11,850 nucleotides of DNA from an uncultured Clostridia bacterium (lineage in GTDB: Bacteria > Bacillota > Clostridia > TANB77 > CAG-508), in assembly GCA_944389715.1 (NCBI GenBank), contig CALXNI010000110.1:1-11850 (forward strand). Direction: 5' to 3'. A program made the translations under genes and the position numbers. The notes under the pieces were generated by a model, which had not been told where the DNA came from, made no database searches, and saw only the letters and a program-made list of their open reading frames with translations. Each line of letters starts with the position of its first letter. The first letter of the stretch is position 1. Positions 1-6,465 of this stretch are shown here, piece after piece.

Positions 1-1211
1 ATTAACATTAATGCCACACCAACATCTTGTAATATTGGAGCAAAATTTTTCCACGATTGGTCATCAATAAATTTTAAACAATCTTGTACGTATTTTATTA
101 AATCAGCAAATAGCGCTCCTAAAGCTAAAGATTTTAATCCTCCTAAACCTAACTTCATTCCAATTAATGCTCCTGTAATAAGACCTATAATACGAGCACA
201 TAAATCTCCATTATCCATTATCCACTTAAGCCAGTCTGGAATTTCAGCATTTTCTGGTGGATTTAAATTAAAACTCGGCGTTTTAATATCAAGATTGTCA
301 TCCTTTACTTTATCTTCACTATTAGGTAAATCTTGAAGATTGGTAATTTCGTCTATACCACTTACAAGTTGTCTTTGTTTTTCAAGGTTTTTAGCAGTGT
401 TTTTGGTTGATTTTTCTGTTTTTTGTGAAGCAATTTGTGCTTTTTCAAAATCTTTAGCACCGGCATTAGCAAATAAATTTACACCAAACCATGCCTGAGC
501 AACCATGTTTATATAAGTCAATAATTTATATACTAAATTAATAATCCCTTCAATAACTGGTTTCAACATCATGGCAATTGCATATTGAATGTAAGCAATA
601 TCAGCACCTATTTGTTCGTTGTATCCACTTAATGTAGAGACGGCATTACTTACTAAGTTGTATGCTGTAGCAACACTGAACACAGTCAAAGCCCATGTAG
701 CCACTTTAGAGATTGCATTATTTATTCCAGAACCAATAGAGTTAACCGAACTATTTACCAATTTTTGTTGTGTTTCAACTTGTTTTAGTTCTTCTTGTTG
801 TTTTTTAAAACTAATTTTATTAATTCTATTTTGATAGCCTTCGATTTGTTGATTTAACCTATCATATTTGGTTTCTTGTTTTGCTAATTCATCAGCATTT
901 TTAGCATAACTAGCTGATAATGCATCTGACTTTGCTACTAAATCATTATAATTGTCTAATATTTTCATTTGACTATCATCTAATCTATGCATGTCATAAG
1001 TACTAACGATTGTTCTGAGTTCATCCGCTTTAGCATTTACGTTGTCCATTTCTGTAGAAATTCTTTGTAATTCTTCTCTATAAGGTTGCATAGATGTTTC
1101 AATATTAGATGATTGTTCTGACAATGAATCAATTTTTTTCTGAAGAAGACTAATGTCTGCATCTAATCCAGAATCATCTATCTTAGTACCTACAGTTATC
1201 CATCCGTCCAT
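1..1211 (-). CDS. Tail tape measure protein, N-terminal part (runs off left edge)
   Basis: The first 403 codons of a long gene are open to the window edge without a stop, so this is a 5' fragment. Tape measure proteins set tail length, occupy the tail lumen and help DNA leave the virion. Residues about 20-160 are rich in E, Q, N and K with heptad-like spacing, as expected for a coiled coil. Hydrophobic stretches follow at about 165-200, 204-250 and 338-372. A short GIDEI segment at 284-288 resembles the (F/I)DEI segment common in tape measure proteins of Gram-positive phages. The start ATG at 1211 has an AAGAGGTGAT ribosome site and lies 4 nt after the Gp15-like stop. Position after the two tail assembly genes is the classic place for this gene. 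The identity is inferred from composition, motif and gene order; the C-terminal part, which could carry peptidase domains, is not visible. Confidence 0.88.
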   Translation of the reverse strand, partial: MDGWITVGTKIDDSGLDADISLLQKKIDSLSEQSSNIETSMQPYREELQRISTEMDNVNAKADELRTIVSTYDMHRLDDSQMKILDNYNDLVAKSDALSASYAKNADELAKQETKYDRLNQQIEGYQNRINKISFKKQQEELKQVETQQKLVNSSVNSIGSGINNAISKVATWALTVFSVATAYNLVSNAVSTLSGYNEQIGADIAYIQYAIAMMLKPVIEGIINLVYKLLTYINMVAQAWFGVNLFANAGAKDFEKAQIASQKTEKSTKNTAKNLEKQRQLVSGIDEITNLQDLPNSEDKVKDDNLDIKTPSFNLNPPENAEIPDWLKWIMDNGDLCARIIGLITGALIGMKLGLGGLKSLALGALFADLIKYVQDCLKFIDDQSWKNFAPILQDVGVALML

Positions 1212-1215
1212 AACA

Positions 1216-1788
1216 TCACCTCTTAATTCCTGCTAATTTAAAGAACTTTTCCTGGTTTCTTTTAGCTTTATCGCTAATTGGTCTTTCTTTTTTCTTTAAT
1301 GCAACGAGTTTTTTTTGTTTTTCCCATTTTTTTCTTTCTTTTGGGTCTTTTATATCTTTTAAATCAAAATCACGGACGTATCTTGTTCTATTTAAAATGC
1401 AATCTTCAGTAAGCCCATTCATAAGACGCATAAATTTCCAAAAATGCATTTTAGTGTTTTCCAAGTCGATTTTATAATCACTTTGGAAACTTGCTTCGAT
1501 TCTCCACATATCTTGTTCAAAATCCATGTTTTCTTCTTCTAAATTATCGTCTGGCATTTCATCAAAGCCGCATTTTAAATAATCAACAGCTTTATCAAGT
1601 AATTCCTTATAATCATCGGGATTATTTAAACCTTCATCACCATAAAGTTTATAAATTATGGCTAGGCTCCTTTCGTAGTCACTTATGGTTGTATCTCTAG
1701 CTATATGATCACATTCAAGAGCAATTCTAAAATCGGTATTAATCTTATATTTATGACCGTTTACTTCTGCAAATTTTGGGTATTTCAT
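1216..1788 (-). CDS. Gp15-family tail assembly protein
   Basis: The 190-residue protein opens with a short beta-like segment containing INTDFR (residues 16-21), the recognisable signature of the phage Gp15 family found in Listeria A118-like and streptococcal siphophages. The rest is charged and mostly helical, with an acidic middle (about 75-95) and a very lysine-rich C-terminus (about 150-190). The family sits between the first tail chaperone gene and the tape measure gene. It is taken to be the second tail assembly chaperone, which holds the tape measure while tube subunits polymerise around it; that role is inferred from position. The start overlaps the stop of the preceding gene in an ATGA, so translation is probably coupled rather than joined by a ribosomal frameshift. 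Confidence 0.8.
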   Translation of the reverse strand: MKYPKFAEVNGHKYKINTDFRIALECDHIARDTTISDYERSLAIIYKLYGDEGLNNPDDYKELLDKAVDYLKCGFDEMPDDNLEEENMDFEQDMWRIEASFQSDYKIDLENTKMHFWKFMRLMNGLTEDCILNRTRYVRDFDLKDIKDPKERKKWEKQKKLVALKKKERPISDKAKRNQEKFFKLAGIKR

Positions 1789-2264
1789 TTCAACGTATTT
1801 TCTTTTCCTGTTTCTTTATATTTCTTCTTGATTTTGTCAACTACACCATCCATAGAAAGTTTTAATTTTGGTAATATTGGTTTTAGCATTTCATTAATAT
1901 CGTCATACATTGTCCAGTAAGGTTTACGCCCGTTAAGTAATTTCCTAGTTCCATTTTTACCTAAAAACAAGTCAAGTGCGTCAGCTTCGTCTTTGTAAAA
2001 CTGTTTTAATACTTTTATTTTTTCTTCTTCTTTCCAAGATAATAATTGTTTACCTTTTTTATCTTCTTTTTTGTCGATAATAATAAATTGTCTTTTAACA
2101 TTTTGAATGTTTTCATTATGCTTTTTTTGACATTGATTAAGCTTTAAGCCTAGTTCAATGTCTTCTAAATCAAATTCTAGAAAATCACCAGTATCTTTAC
2201 CATCAGAATCTTTAATTCCAATTTTTAAAACATTATCTTTTTTTAGTTGAATAAAATCTTCCAT
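1785..2264 (-). CDS. Tail assembly chaperone-like protein
   Basis: A 159-residue protein lies directly after the major tail protein gene and overlaps the Gp15-like gene by 4 nt. This is where siphoviruses place the first tail assembly chaperone, which binds the tape measure protein during tube building. The N-terminal half is charged. The C-terminal half carries an ALDLFLGKNGTRKLL segment (about residues 96-110) that resembles the 'LFGEGT-K' pattern of Gram-positive phage tail chaperones as I remember them. The start ATG at 2264 has an AGGAGG site 6 nt upstream. A terminator hairpin lies just before that site, so expression relies on read-through or a transcript entering past the hairpin. I saw no slippery heptamer near the end of the gene. 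Function is assigned mainly from context. Confidence 0.65.
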   Translation of the reverse strand: MEDFIQLKKDNVLKIGIKDSDGKDTGDFLEFDLEDIELGLKLNQCQKKHNENIQNVKRQFIIIDKKEDKKGKQLLSWKEEEKIKVLKQFYKDEADALDLFLGKNGTRKLLNGRKPYWTMYDDINEMLKPILPKLKLSMDGVVDKIKKKYKETGKENTLK

Positions 2265-2283
2265 ATATACCTCCTAAAAATAT

Positions 2284-2311
2284 AAAAAAAGAGGGTGATT
2301 ATTAATCACCC
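2284..2311 (-). terminator. Intrinsic terminator after the major tail protein gene
   Basis: On the minus strand GGGTGATTA and TAATCACCC form a perfect 9-bp inverted repeat around one base, realistically a 7-bp stem with a 5-nt loop. It is followed by a C and then seven T. It begins 4 nt after the TAA of the major tail protein gene and ends before the AGGAGG of the next gene. Partial termination here would make major tail protein transcripts more abundant than those for the chaperones and tape measure. Confidence 0.85.
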
Positions 2312-2314
2312 ATA

Positions 2315-2806
2315 TTAAACAGATGGTTGTTCGCTATCCGCAGTAAATATAGGCTTACCATCTTGCATTTCAACTGTACCTGTTACTGGGTCACCATTAT
2401 AATAAATTGAATATTCAATAACGGCTTCCTCAGACATGTAAGTAGTAATAGTGATGATACAATCAGCCTTTGTAGCTTTATATTTACCCTCTGATTCATC
2501 ATAGGTGTCGATATCAAGTACGTGTGTTTCTACTTTAGAACCAACGCCTAATTCTCTTCTTAGCTTATTAATATACTCAAAACAAGGGTCTCCCTTATAA
2601 ATCTTTTGTGATACATCGCCTTGCATTTGATAACTATCTAAGCTTGATGTTGCATTCTTATTAATAATCCATTTTTCAGTAGTAACTTGCGGATTATAAG
2701 CAATACCATAGCTGGTAATGCCGATACCAAGCAAAGACCAAGTTTCTTCTGCGTCAGGAGTTGTATCTAAATATGTTGCGACCTGGTCACGAGTAACTTT
2801 TTCCAT
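2315..2806 (-). CDS. Major tail protein (tail tube subunit)
   Basis: A 163-residue protein with a beta-rich, soluble composition matches siphovirus tail tube subunits in size and position between the connector genes and the tail chaperone/tape measure genes. Residues about 20-50 (WSLLGIGITSYGIAYNP, then TEKWI and NATSS) resemble the start of A118-type tube proteins, where the chain declares the protein number and then a uniform 'T-EKWI-NKNAT-S-L-SY' stretch. Hundreds of copies are needed per virion. Consistent with that, the gene has a good GAAAGAAGG ribosome site and is flanked by an intrinsic terminator on each side. The start ATG at 2806 is the only one that fits the ribosome site. Identity is good from combined sequence resemblance and gene order. 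Confidence 0.82.
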   Translation of the reverse strand: MEKVTRDQVATYLDTTPDAEETWSLLGIGITSYGIAYNPQVTTEKWIINKNATSSLDSYQMQGDVSQKIYKGDPCFEYINKLRRELGVGSKVETHVLDIDTYDESEGKYKATKADCIITITTYMSEEAVIEYSIYYNGDPVTGTVEMQDGKPIFTADSEQPSV

Positions 2807-2826
2807 ATTTTACCTTCTTTCCAAAT

Positions 2827-2847
2827 AAAAAAGCGAATTAAATTCGC
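2827..2847 (-). terminator. Intrinsic terminator before the major tail protein gene
   Basis: On the minus strand GCGAATT and AATTCGC form a perfect 7-bp stem with a single central base (in practice a 5-bp stem with a 5-nt loop), immediately followed by six T. It lies 14 nt after the stop of the tail-completion gene. The major tail protein's ribosome site follows within about 15 nt, leaving no room for a separate promoter between hairpin and gene. It may act as a partial terminator or as an RNA end/processing structure. Confidence 0.72.
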
Positions 2848-2861
2848 ATGTTTTCTGATTT

Positions 2862-3293
2862 TTATTTTAAATATGTTATTTGAATTTGAACACTAAATTC
2901 TGCCGTGTCTGGTGAATTGACATCAGATAGCGTTCCGCAATTCAAACATTCAATTTTTTCGATTCCTTCAATATTAGGAAAATCTCTTTTATTATTTTTA
3001 TCTTCAATTTCCTTTTCAAAAAAAAAAAAAAAACCTATATTTGATAGATTATCCAATACATCAGTACCATAGTTATTACGTGTTCTGAGCTCATATACTT
3101 CTCTTCTGATAGCTGGTCCAATTATCCATTTTTCTTCATTGTTTTCAGTCGGTACTTTATCTAAAGAATAATTTCCAACTTCTTCTGAAAGAAAATTAGC
3201 ATTTAATTGGTATTCATCACTCGAAAGCAATGAATCAAGTATTTTCATTAAATATTCTCTTAACTTATAAATTCTTGTATCTTTAATTTCCAT
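2862..3293 (-). CDS. Minor capsid 3-type protein (probable tail terminator/completion protein)
   Basis: The 143-residue protein has landmarks of the phage 'minor capsid protein 3' family: NYSLDKVPTE at 41-50, YGTDVLDNLSNIGF at 75-88, and a C-terminal IECLNCGTLSDV...DTAEF.VQI.ITYL pattern (114-142). In A118-like phages this gene is the last before the major tail protein. Its position suggests it caps the tail or joins tail to head, which is an inference. The coding strand contains sixteen consecutive T at 3018-3033, encoding Phe88-92. One T more gives TGA right after the Phe run, and one T fewer leads to a TGA about 30 codons later, so the intact reading depends on exact tract length. The gene overlaps the preceding stop by one base (TAATG). 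Confidence 0.72.
   Translation of the reverse strand: MEIKDTRIYKLREYLMKILDSLLSSDEYQLNANFLSEEVGNYSLDKVPTENNEEKWIIGPAIRREVYELRTRNNYGTDVLDNLSNIGFFFFFEKEIEDKNNKRDFPNIEGIEKIECLNCGTLSDVNSPDTAEFSVQIQITYLK
3018..3033 (-). repeat. Homopolymer tract of 16 T in coding sequence
   Basis: Sixteen identical bases (A on the plus strand, T on the coding strand) lie inside the minor capsid 3-type gene, covering the third base of Gly87 and five Phe codons. Such a run is prone to replication slippage, to transcriptional slippage and to sequencing error. The present length keeps the frame open. Confidence 0.95.
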
Positions 3294-3718
3294 TACTTAC
3301 ACCCCCTATCAAAAAATTTTTGAGTTTCACTAATAACTTTGTCCTTTTCTGCGCTCCACATACGTTTATCCCAATATGAACCAGTTCCCGGTGTGTGATA
3401 TGTAAGTTTTTTATTACTTGGCACTTTTGTTGTGTTTGGTCTACTCCAAAAGCCATAGTTTTCATTAAAAAAAGCACCTTTTCCTGTTTTCTTATCAACA
3501 TACAAAATACCGCGATATTGATAATGTGCATAAGGACTTTTATATGTGACATAATCATCACCTATTTCTACATTAGTCCGTAGCATTCTATTTTGTCTTG
3601 GAACATATTTATCCATGTGTTTATAGCAATTTTGTGTAAAATATTTTTGTAATTTTCCACCAGCTTGTAAGCCTAATCTAGCTTTAATAACTGATGTGGG
3701 TTTCATTTTAATTTCCAC
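3293..3718 (-). CDS. Minor capsid 2-type protein (HK97 gp10-like connector position)
   Basis: The 141-residue protein shows the pattern of phage 'minor capsid protein 2': YVPRQNRMLR at 38-47, SPYAHYQYRG at 61-70 and the late TPGTGSYWDKRM at 109-120, which matches the family's 'TPGTG-RWD' block. The stretch at about 71-106 between these blocks is longer than I would expect for the short family members. It belongs to the set of head-tail joining proteins, in the position of HK97 gp10-like proteins. The reading frame begins with GTG in a TAGTG overlap with the preceding gene. An ATG four codons later (3706) with GTGGAAA upstream is an alternative start. The stop overlaps the next start by one base (TAATG), which implies translational coupling. 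Confidence 0.78.
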   Translation of the reverse strand: MEIKMKPTSVIKARLGLQAGGKLQKYFTQNCYKHMDKYVPRQNRMLRTNVEIGDDYVTYKSPYAHYQYRGILYVDKKTGKGAFFNENYGFWSRPNTTKVPSNKKLTYHTPGTGSYWDKRMWSAEKDKVISETQKFFDRGCK

Positions 3719-4053
3719 TATTCACCAGTTACTAAAATACAATCTAAATTGCTACCAACACTGTATGGAAATACCTTGGTAACAGTAATGACATTGTCTT
3801 TATTAACAAGGTCTTTAGGAGTATTTATATTATCAATAAATCCTAAAGCAACAATGTCACCCTTTTTTATATCTACATTGGTCCTAGGTATCAATATATT
3901 GATTGAATTGGACTTTATATATCCATCATCCACTTGAATTCCTTCTGAACCATACCATAATACGTTTTGTTCATGTGATACGGTATATATATCTTCATGT
4001 TTAACAGTTTTATGTTTGATTATGGTAATTTCATGTGGATATTTATTATTCAT
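3718..4053 (-). CDS. Head-closure (stopper-like) protein, minor capsid 1 position
   Basis: The 111-residue protein is beta-rich, with SNSINILIPR near residue 50 and KKGDIVALGF near 63, followed by ITVTKVFPYSVGS. This 'SVNIFIP ... GDIIVKG ... Y.I..V....GS' order is typical of small phage proteins next to the connector gene that act as head stoppers, and I believe it fits the DUF6751 group. The role in plugging the portal after packaging is inferred from gene order. The start chosen is ATG at 4053, 5 nt after an AGAGG site; a GTG two codons upstream would leave no room for that site. It overlaps the preceding gene by 8 nt (ATGAATAA) and the next by one base. Confidence 0.6.
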   Translation of the reverse strand: MNNKYPHEITIIKHKTVKHEDIYTVSHEQNVLWYGSEGIQVDDGYIKSNSINILIPRTNVDIKKGDIVALGFIDNINTPKDLVNKDNVITVTKVFPYSVGSNLDCILVTGE

Positions 4054-4453
4054 ACACACCTCTATACATTAAACCAGTATCATCTAAATACTCATGGCAT
4101 ATATTTCGTATTTTTTTATTCAGATCACTGTCACTTAGTATTTGCTTGCTTATTTCAAAATTGTTATTCAAATAAGTAATTGAACGTGGTCCTAATGTTT
4201 CACTAGCTATTTGCTTATTATCTGCATTTTGATTTGTAATTGAAGTTTTTAATTGCTCTTGTTCATACAAAAGCTCAGCAATAGAGCAAGTAGCATTCTT
4301 TACTTGCGTTGGAATATTATCACTATCAATATTACCAACGGTATAATAATTAACTTTACTACTTGCTTCTAATGCTTTTTTATTAAATTCACTTATAGGT
4401 ATTAATGTACCGTAAAATTTACTTTGATAATATTCATAATCTACATACGGCAT
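4046..4453 (-). CDS. Head-tail connector (DNA-packaging adaptor, gp6-like)
   Basis: A 135-residue, mostly helical protein starts MPYVDYEYYQSKFYG, the 'Y.tYeyY...y.G' opening seen in phage head-tail adaptor proteins that bind under the portal. Residues about 60-75 (VKNATCSIAELLYEQEQ) match the family's habit of 'vk.A...laE.....'. A GPRSITY-like segment at about 103-109 and a helical C-terminus follow. It is the first gene of the connector series after the capsid, which fits. The start ATG at 4453 sits 8 nt after a perfect AGGAGG at 4467-4462; the GTG at 4462 overlaps that site and is rejected. The stop overlaps the next start by 8 nt. Confidence 0.7.
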   Translation of the reverse strand: MPYVDYEYYQSKFYGTLIPISEFNKKALEASSKVNYYTVGNIDSDNIPTQVKNATCSIAELLYEQEQLKTSITNQNADNKQIASETLGPRSITYLNNNFEISKQILSDSDLNKKIRNICHEYLDDTGLMYRGVYE

Positions 4454-4465
4454 ACATAACACCTC

Positions 4466-4672
4466 CTAAACACTTATTTGTTTATTATCTTTTTCTTTAG
4501 TATCTTCTTTTTTATTTTTCTTTTTCAATTTTTCTAATTGCTTTTCTAAATCAGATTTTTCAACGTTTAAAATTTTATTTTCTTCTTTTATTTTTTTTAA
4601 TTGTTCTTTCAAAAGCGTGATTTTTTTTGAATCACTATCTTTCGTGGCTCCTATGCCTACTAATTTACTCAT
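4466..4672 (-). CDS. Small lysine-rich coiled-coil protein of unknown function
   Basis: A 68-residue protein lies between the major capsid and connector genes, with a strong GGAGG site 7 nt before its ATG. After a short MSKLVGIG head, residues about 16-55 are a nearly pure coiled-coil sequence (ITLLKEQLKKIKEENKIL and on). It ends in a highly charged KKKNKKEDTKEKDN tail. I do not recognise a family. The place is where some phages encode small capsid decoration, head-fibre or Rho-like N-terminal proteins, but nothing here proves any of these. A coiled coil of this length could trimerise on the capsid surface. The stop codon lies within the AGGAGG site of the next gene. Confidence 0.75.
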   Translation of the reverse strand: MSKLVGIGATKDSDSKKITLLKEQLKKIKEENKILNVEKSDLEKQLEKLKKKNKKEDTKEKDNKQISV

Positions 4673-4684
4673 TTTTTTCCTCCT

Positions 4685-5569
4685 TTACACTGACACTGCA
4701 TTACCTTTAGCAGAAACACGAATACCAGCAACTTTATTTTCATAAACATCAACTATACCGTAATTTCTGTTTTTTTGAATATACGCATCGCTATCTGGGT
4801 TATTTGCAGGAACAATAATGTCTGAAGCGATGTGTTTTGGCCATTTTAATATAGCAGACCTTTCAACAATCATAAAGTTAATATCTTTACCTGAATCTGC
4901 TTTTTTATATCCACCTGCTTCTTCTCCAGAAGACTCACCATCAAGGAGTTCAATAGCTGTATAGAAACGTTTTTGTGGAACTGATACAATTCCTGCAAAT
5001 TCATCTAATACACCAGTTGATTTATATTTTTCAACGTTTCTTGCCATTCTCAAAGCGGTTGGTGTAATAAACAAATATCTTGAATTGCCTGTTACTTCAT
5101 CTTCATCCATAGCGTTTTGCTCTCTTTGTAATGCGTTAAGAACATCATCACCTGTTTGTAAATCTTCCTCAGTTACTTCTACACCGTCCACGCCGGCTAA
5201 TGTAGCATAAGTAAACGCATCGCTTTCAGGTGCACCCTGTGTTCTAGCAAATTCTCCGGCTAATTTTCCAAATGCTAATTCAGCACTTTCTTCATTATCC
5301 ATAGTATCAATTTCAAATTTAACACCACGATCATAATTAGCTTTATGTGTTTCCCATTCTAGTTTAACATTTCCTCTTTTATATCCAGAATTTCTTGAAT
5401 AATCTTTCATTCCATCCATAGAATATTTTGCAATTAAAAATTCTCCTGCTTTTTGCCCCATTTTAATATCACTTTCTGGGCTATTCAAAATGCTTGATGT
5501 TTCAGCTTGCTTGTACACTTCATCAAGCACTGGAACATAGTTCTTTGATAATTCAATATTGTTGTTCAT
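4685..5569 (-). CDS. Major capsid protein (HK97 fold)
   Basis: The 294-residue protein is the main shell subunit. It lies directly downstream of the scaffold gene and upstream of the connector genes. Sequence features fit Gram-positive siphophage capsids: the KNYVPVLDEVYKQA opening, a spine-helix-like region at about 92-118, an acidic loop near 130-160, and a YLFITPTALRMAR stretch (about 164-176) like the 'f.tp..y..L' strand of the A domain. The C-terminal NRNYGIVDVYENKVAGIR closing strand is common to this class. There is no N-terminal delta domain, in keeping with a separate scaffold. The AGAAGG ribosome site is 6 nt upstream of ATG 5569. Confidence 0.9.
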   Translation of the reverse strand: MNNNIELSKNYVPVLDEVYKQAETSSILNSPESDIKMGQKAGEFLIAKYSMDGMKDYSRNSGYKRGNVKLEWETHKANYDRGVKFEIDTMDNEESAELAFGKLAGEFARTQGAPESDAFTYATLAGVDGVEVTEEDLQTGDDVLNALQREQNAMDEDEVTGNSRYLFITPTALRMARNVEKYKSTGVLDEFAGIVSVPQKRFYTAIELLDGESSGEEAGGYKKADSGKDINFMIVERSAILKWPKHIASDIIVPANNPDSDAYIQKNRNYGIVDVYENKVAGIRVSAKGNAVSV

Positions 5570-5584
5570 AATTTACCTTCTTTC

Positions 5585-6127
5585 TTATTTTTTTTGTTCG
5601 TTTGATAGACCCATGGCTTCTTTTAATTCATCCATAGAACTGTCGCTTTTTGGAGCAGTAGGATTTGTTGTAAATTTAGGATTTGCAACCTCGCTAGCAA
5701 ACGCTCCAGTATCATTTTTCTTTAAGTCTTCAAGCCATTCAGATGCACCTTGAAATTTTTGAGCATCTTCATCATACTTAAAGTCTTTTTTGTTAAATTC
5801 TGCGATGACGCCTTCTTTAGCAGCATTGCTTGCAAATTTAACATCATTAAAAAAAGCATTCGTTCTTTCTTCTCGAATACTCTTTTCTTTATCAGCTTTC
5901 TGATTAGCTTCCATTTCTTCATATTTTGTTTTCCAATCTTCTGCTGATTTTTTAATGCTATCAATGTCCATGTCTTTATAAGACTTGATTTCACTGTTAG
6001 CATCATTAATTTGTTTGGTAAGTTCCGTTATTTTTTCTTTATCCTTCGTAACCAGCTTACCATGTTCGGCCATGATTGTATCGATTGTTTCATCGTCCAA
6101 TTCTAAACCTTTTAAAAATTCACGCAT
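5585..6127 (-). CDS. Scaffold protein (phage GP20 family)
   Basis: The 180-residue protein shows the GP20/scaffold pattern: MREFLKGLELDDETIDTIMAEHG at 1-23, then a long charged coiled coil (about 25-90). A shorter helical domain follows with FKYDEDAQKF and GASEWLEDLKKNDTGAF (about 116-143), ending in a disordered P/S-rich stretch and a C-terminal helix. Scaffold proteins guide capsid assembly and then leave the head. The start is ATG 6127, with GGAGG at 6141-6137, 9 nt upstream. The same frame continues to a GTG at 6232, but those extra 35 residues are basic and lie in a structured RNA leader, so they are not taken as coding. The capsid gene follows after 15 nt. Confidence 0.87.
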   Translation of the reverse strand: MREFLKGLELDDETIDTIMAEHGKLVTKDKEKITELTKQINDANSEIKSYKDMDIDSIKKSAEDWKTKYEEMEANQKADKEKSIREERTNAFFNDVKFASNAAKEGVIAEFNKKDFKYDEDAQKFQGASEWLEDLKKNDTGAFASEVANPKFTTNPTAPKSDSSMDELKEAMGLSNEQKK

Positions 6128-6233
6128 TATATTTTTCCTCCTTCGCTTTTTTTCGTGGTCTCGTCCACGTGTGAATAAAAAATATTTGTTGAGCCTATCG
6201 TTGCCATACCGCTTGATTTTACAAGCTCGCACG
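6128..6233 (-). promoter_or_regulatory. Structured 5' leader of the scaffold-capsid genes
   Basis: About 105 nt between a terminator and the scaffold ATG hold several complementary segments. On the minus strand TTTTTTCGTG (6239-6230) can pair over 10 bp with CACGAAAAAA (6157-6148). Inside lies GCTTG/CAAGC (6226-6211, 6-nt loop). Near the 3' end CGTGG/CCACG (6169-6154, 6-nt loop) forms a hairpin that shares bases with the 10-bp helix, so the two exclude each other. The stretch is visibly richer in G and C than its surroundings. I do not recognise a known RNA family. It could be a leader controlling or stabilising capsid mRNA, or hold a weak promoter; no clear sigma-70-like pair is visible. Confidence 0.5.
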
Positions 6234-6258
6234 AAAAAAGTCGATATTTCTATCGACT
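6234..6258 (-). terminator. Intrinsic terminator between the 61-residue gene and the scaffold leader
   Basis: On the minus strand AGTCGATA-GAAA-TATCGACT forms a perfect 8-bp stem capped by a GAAA tetraloop and followed by six T (one shared with the stem base). It starts 21 nt after the stop of the small gene at 6280. It divides the packaging/portal/MuF part from the scaffold-capsid part. The T run is also half of the 10-bp long-range pairing in the leader. Confidence 0.88.
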
Positions 6259-6279
6259 ATTGTTTATGTATCATTTTTG

Positions 6280-6465
6280 TTAATTTCCAATATTCTTTAT
6301 ATATTTTGAATATTCTTTATCTGTAATTTTGCTTTCAATTTCAAAAACATTAGAATCATTTTTAATTTTAAAATATTCTTGCATTTGTTCTACTATTTTT
6401 TTTATTTGTTGCTCATTCTTGTTTTTTAAATCCCGTTTAACTTTAAAATATAATATTTTATTCAT
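6280..6465 (-). CDS. Small basic protein of unknown function, overlapping the ADP-ribosyltransferase-like gene
   Basis: The 61-residue protein is very lysine-rich, with one likely amphipathic helix (about 13-35, KNKNEQQIKKIVEQMQEYF) and a second at about 46-59. It has no signal peptide or membrane segment. Its ATG overlaps the stop of the ADP-ribosyltransferase-like gene by 8 nt (ATGAATAA), with only a weak, distant AAAGG upstream, so it is probably made by coupled re-initiation. A terminator follows at once. I recognise no family. The tight pairing with a possible effector enzyme makes an immunity or chaperone role conceivable, but that is inference only. Confidence 0.65.
   Translation of the reverse strand: MNKILYFKVKRDLKNKNEQQIKKIVEQMQEYFKIKNDSNVFEIESKITDKEYSKYIKNIGN

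Noticed and set aside
1780..1830. Programmed ribosomal frameshift joining the two tail assembly genes
   Set aside because: The A/T-rich end of the first gene has no convincing X-XXY-YYZ heptamer, and the second gene has its own ATG in an ATGA overlap.
5722..6006. Alternative minus-strand frames inside the scaffold gene (94 codons) and inside the minor capsid 2 gene (92 codons at 3283-3561)
   Set aside because: They overlap recognised genes throughout, lack ribosome sites and show no domain pattern.
6128..6232. In-frame 35-codon extension of the scaffold gene from a GTG at 6232
   Set aside because: The predicted extension is strongly basic, lies in a structured leader just after a terminator and has no ribosome site, whereas ATG 6127 has a perfect GGAGG at good spacing.
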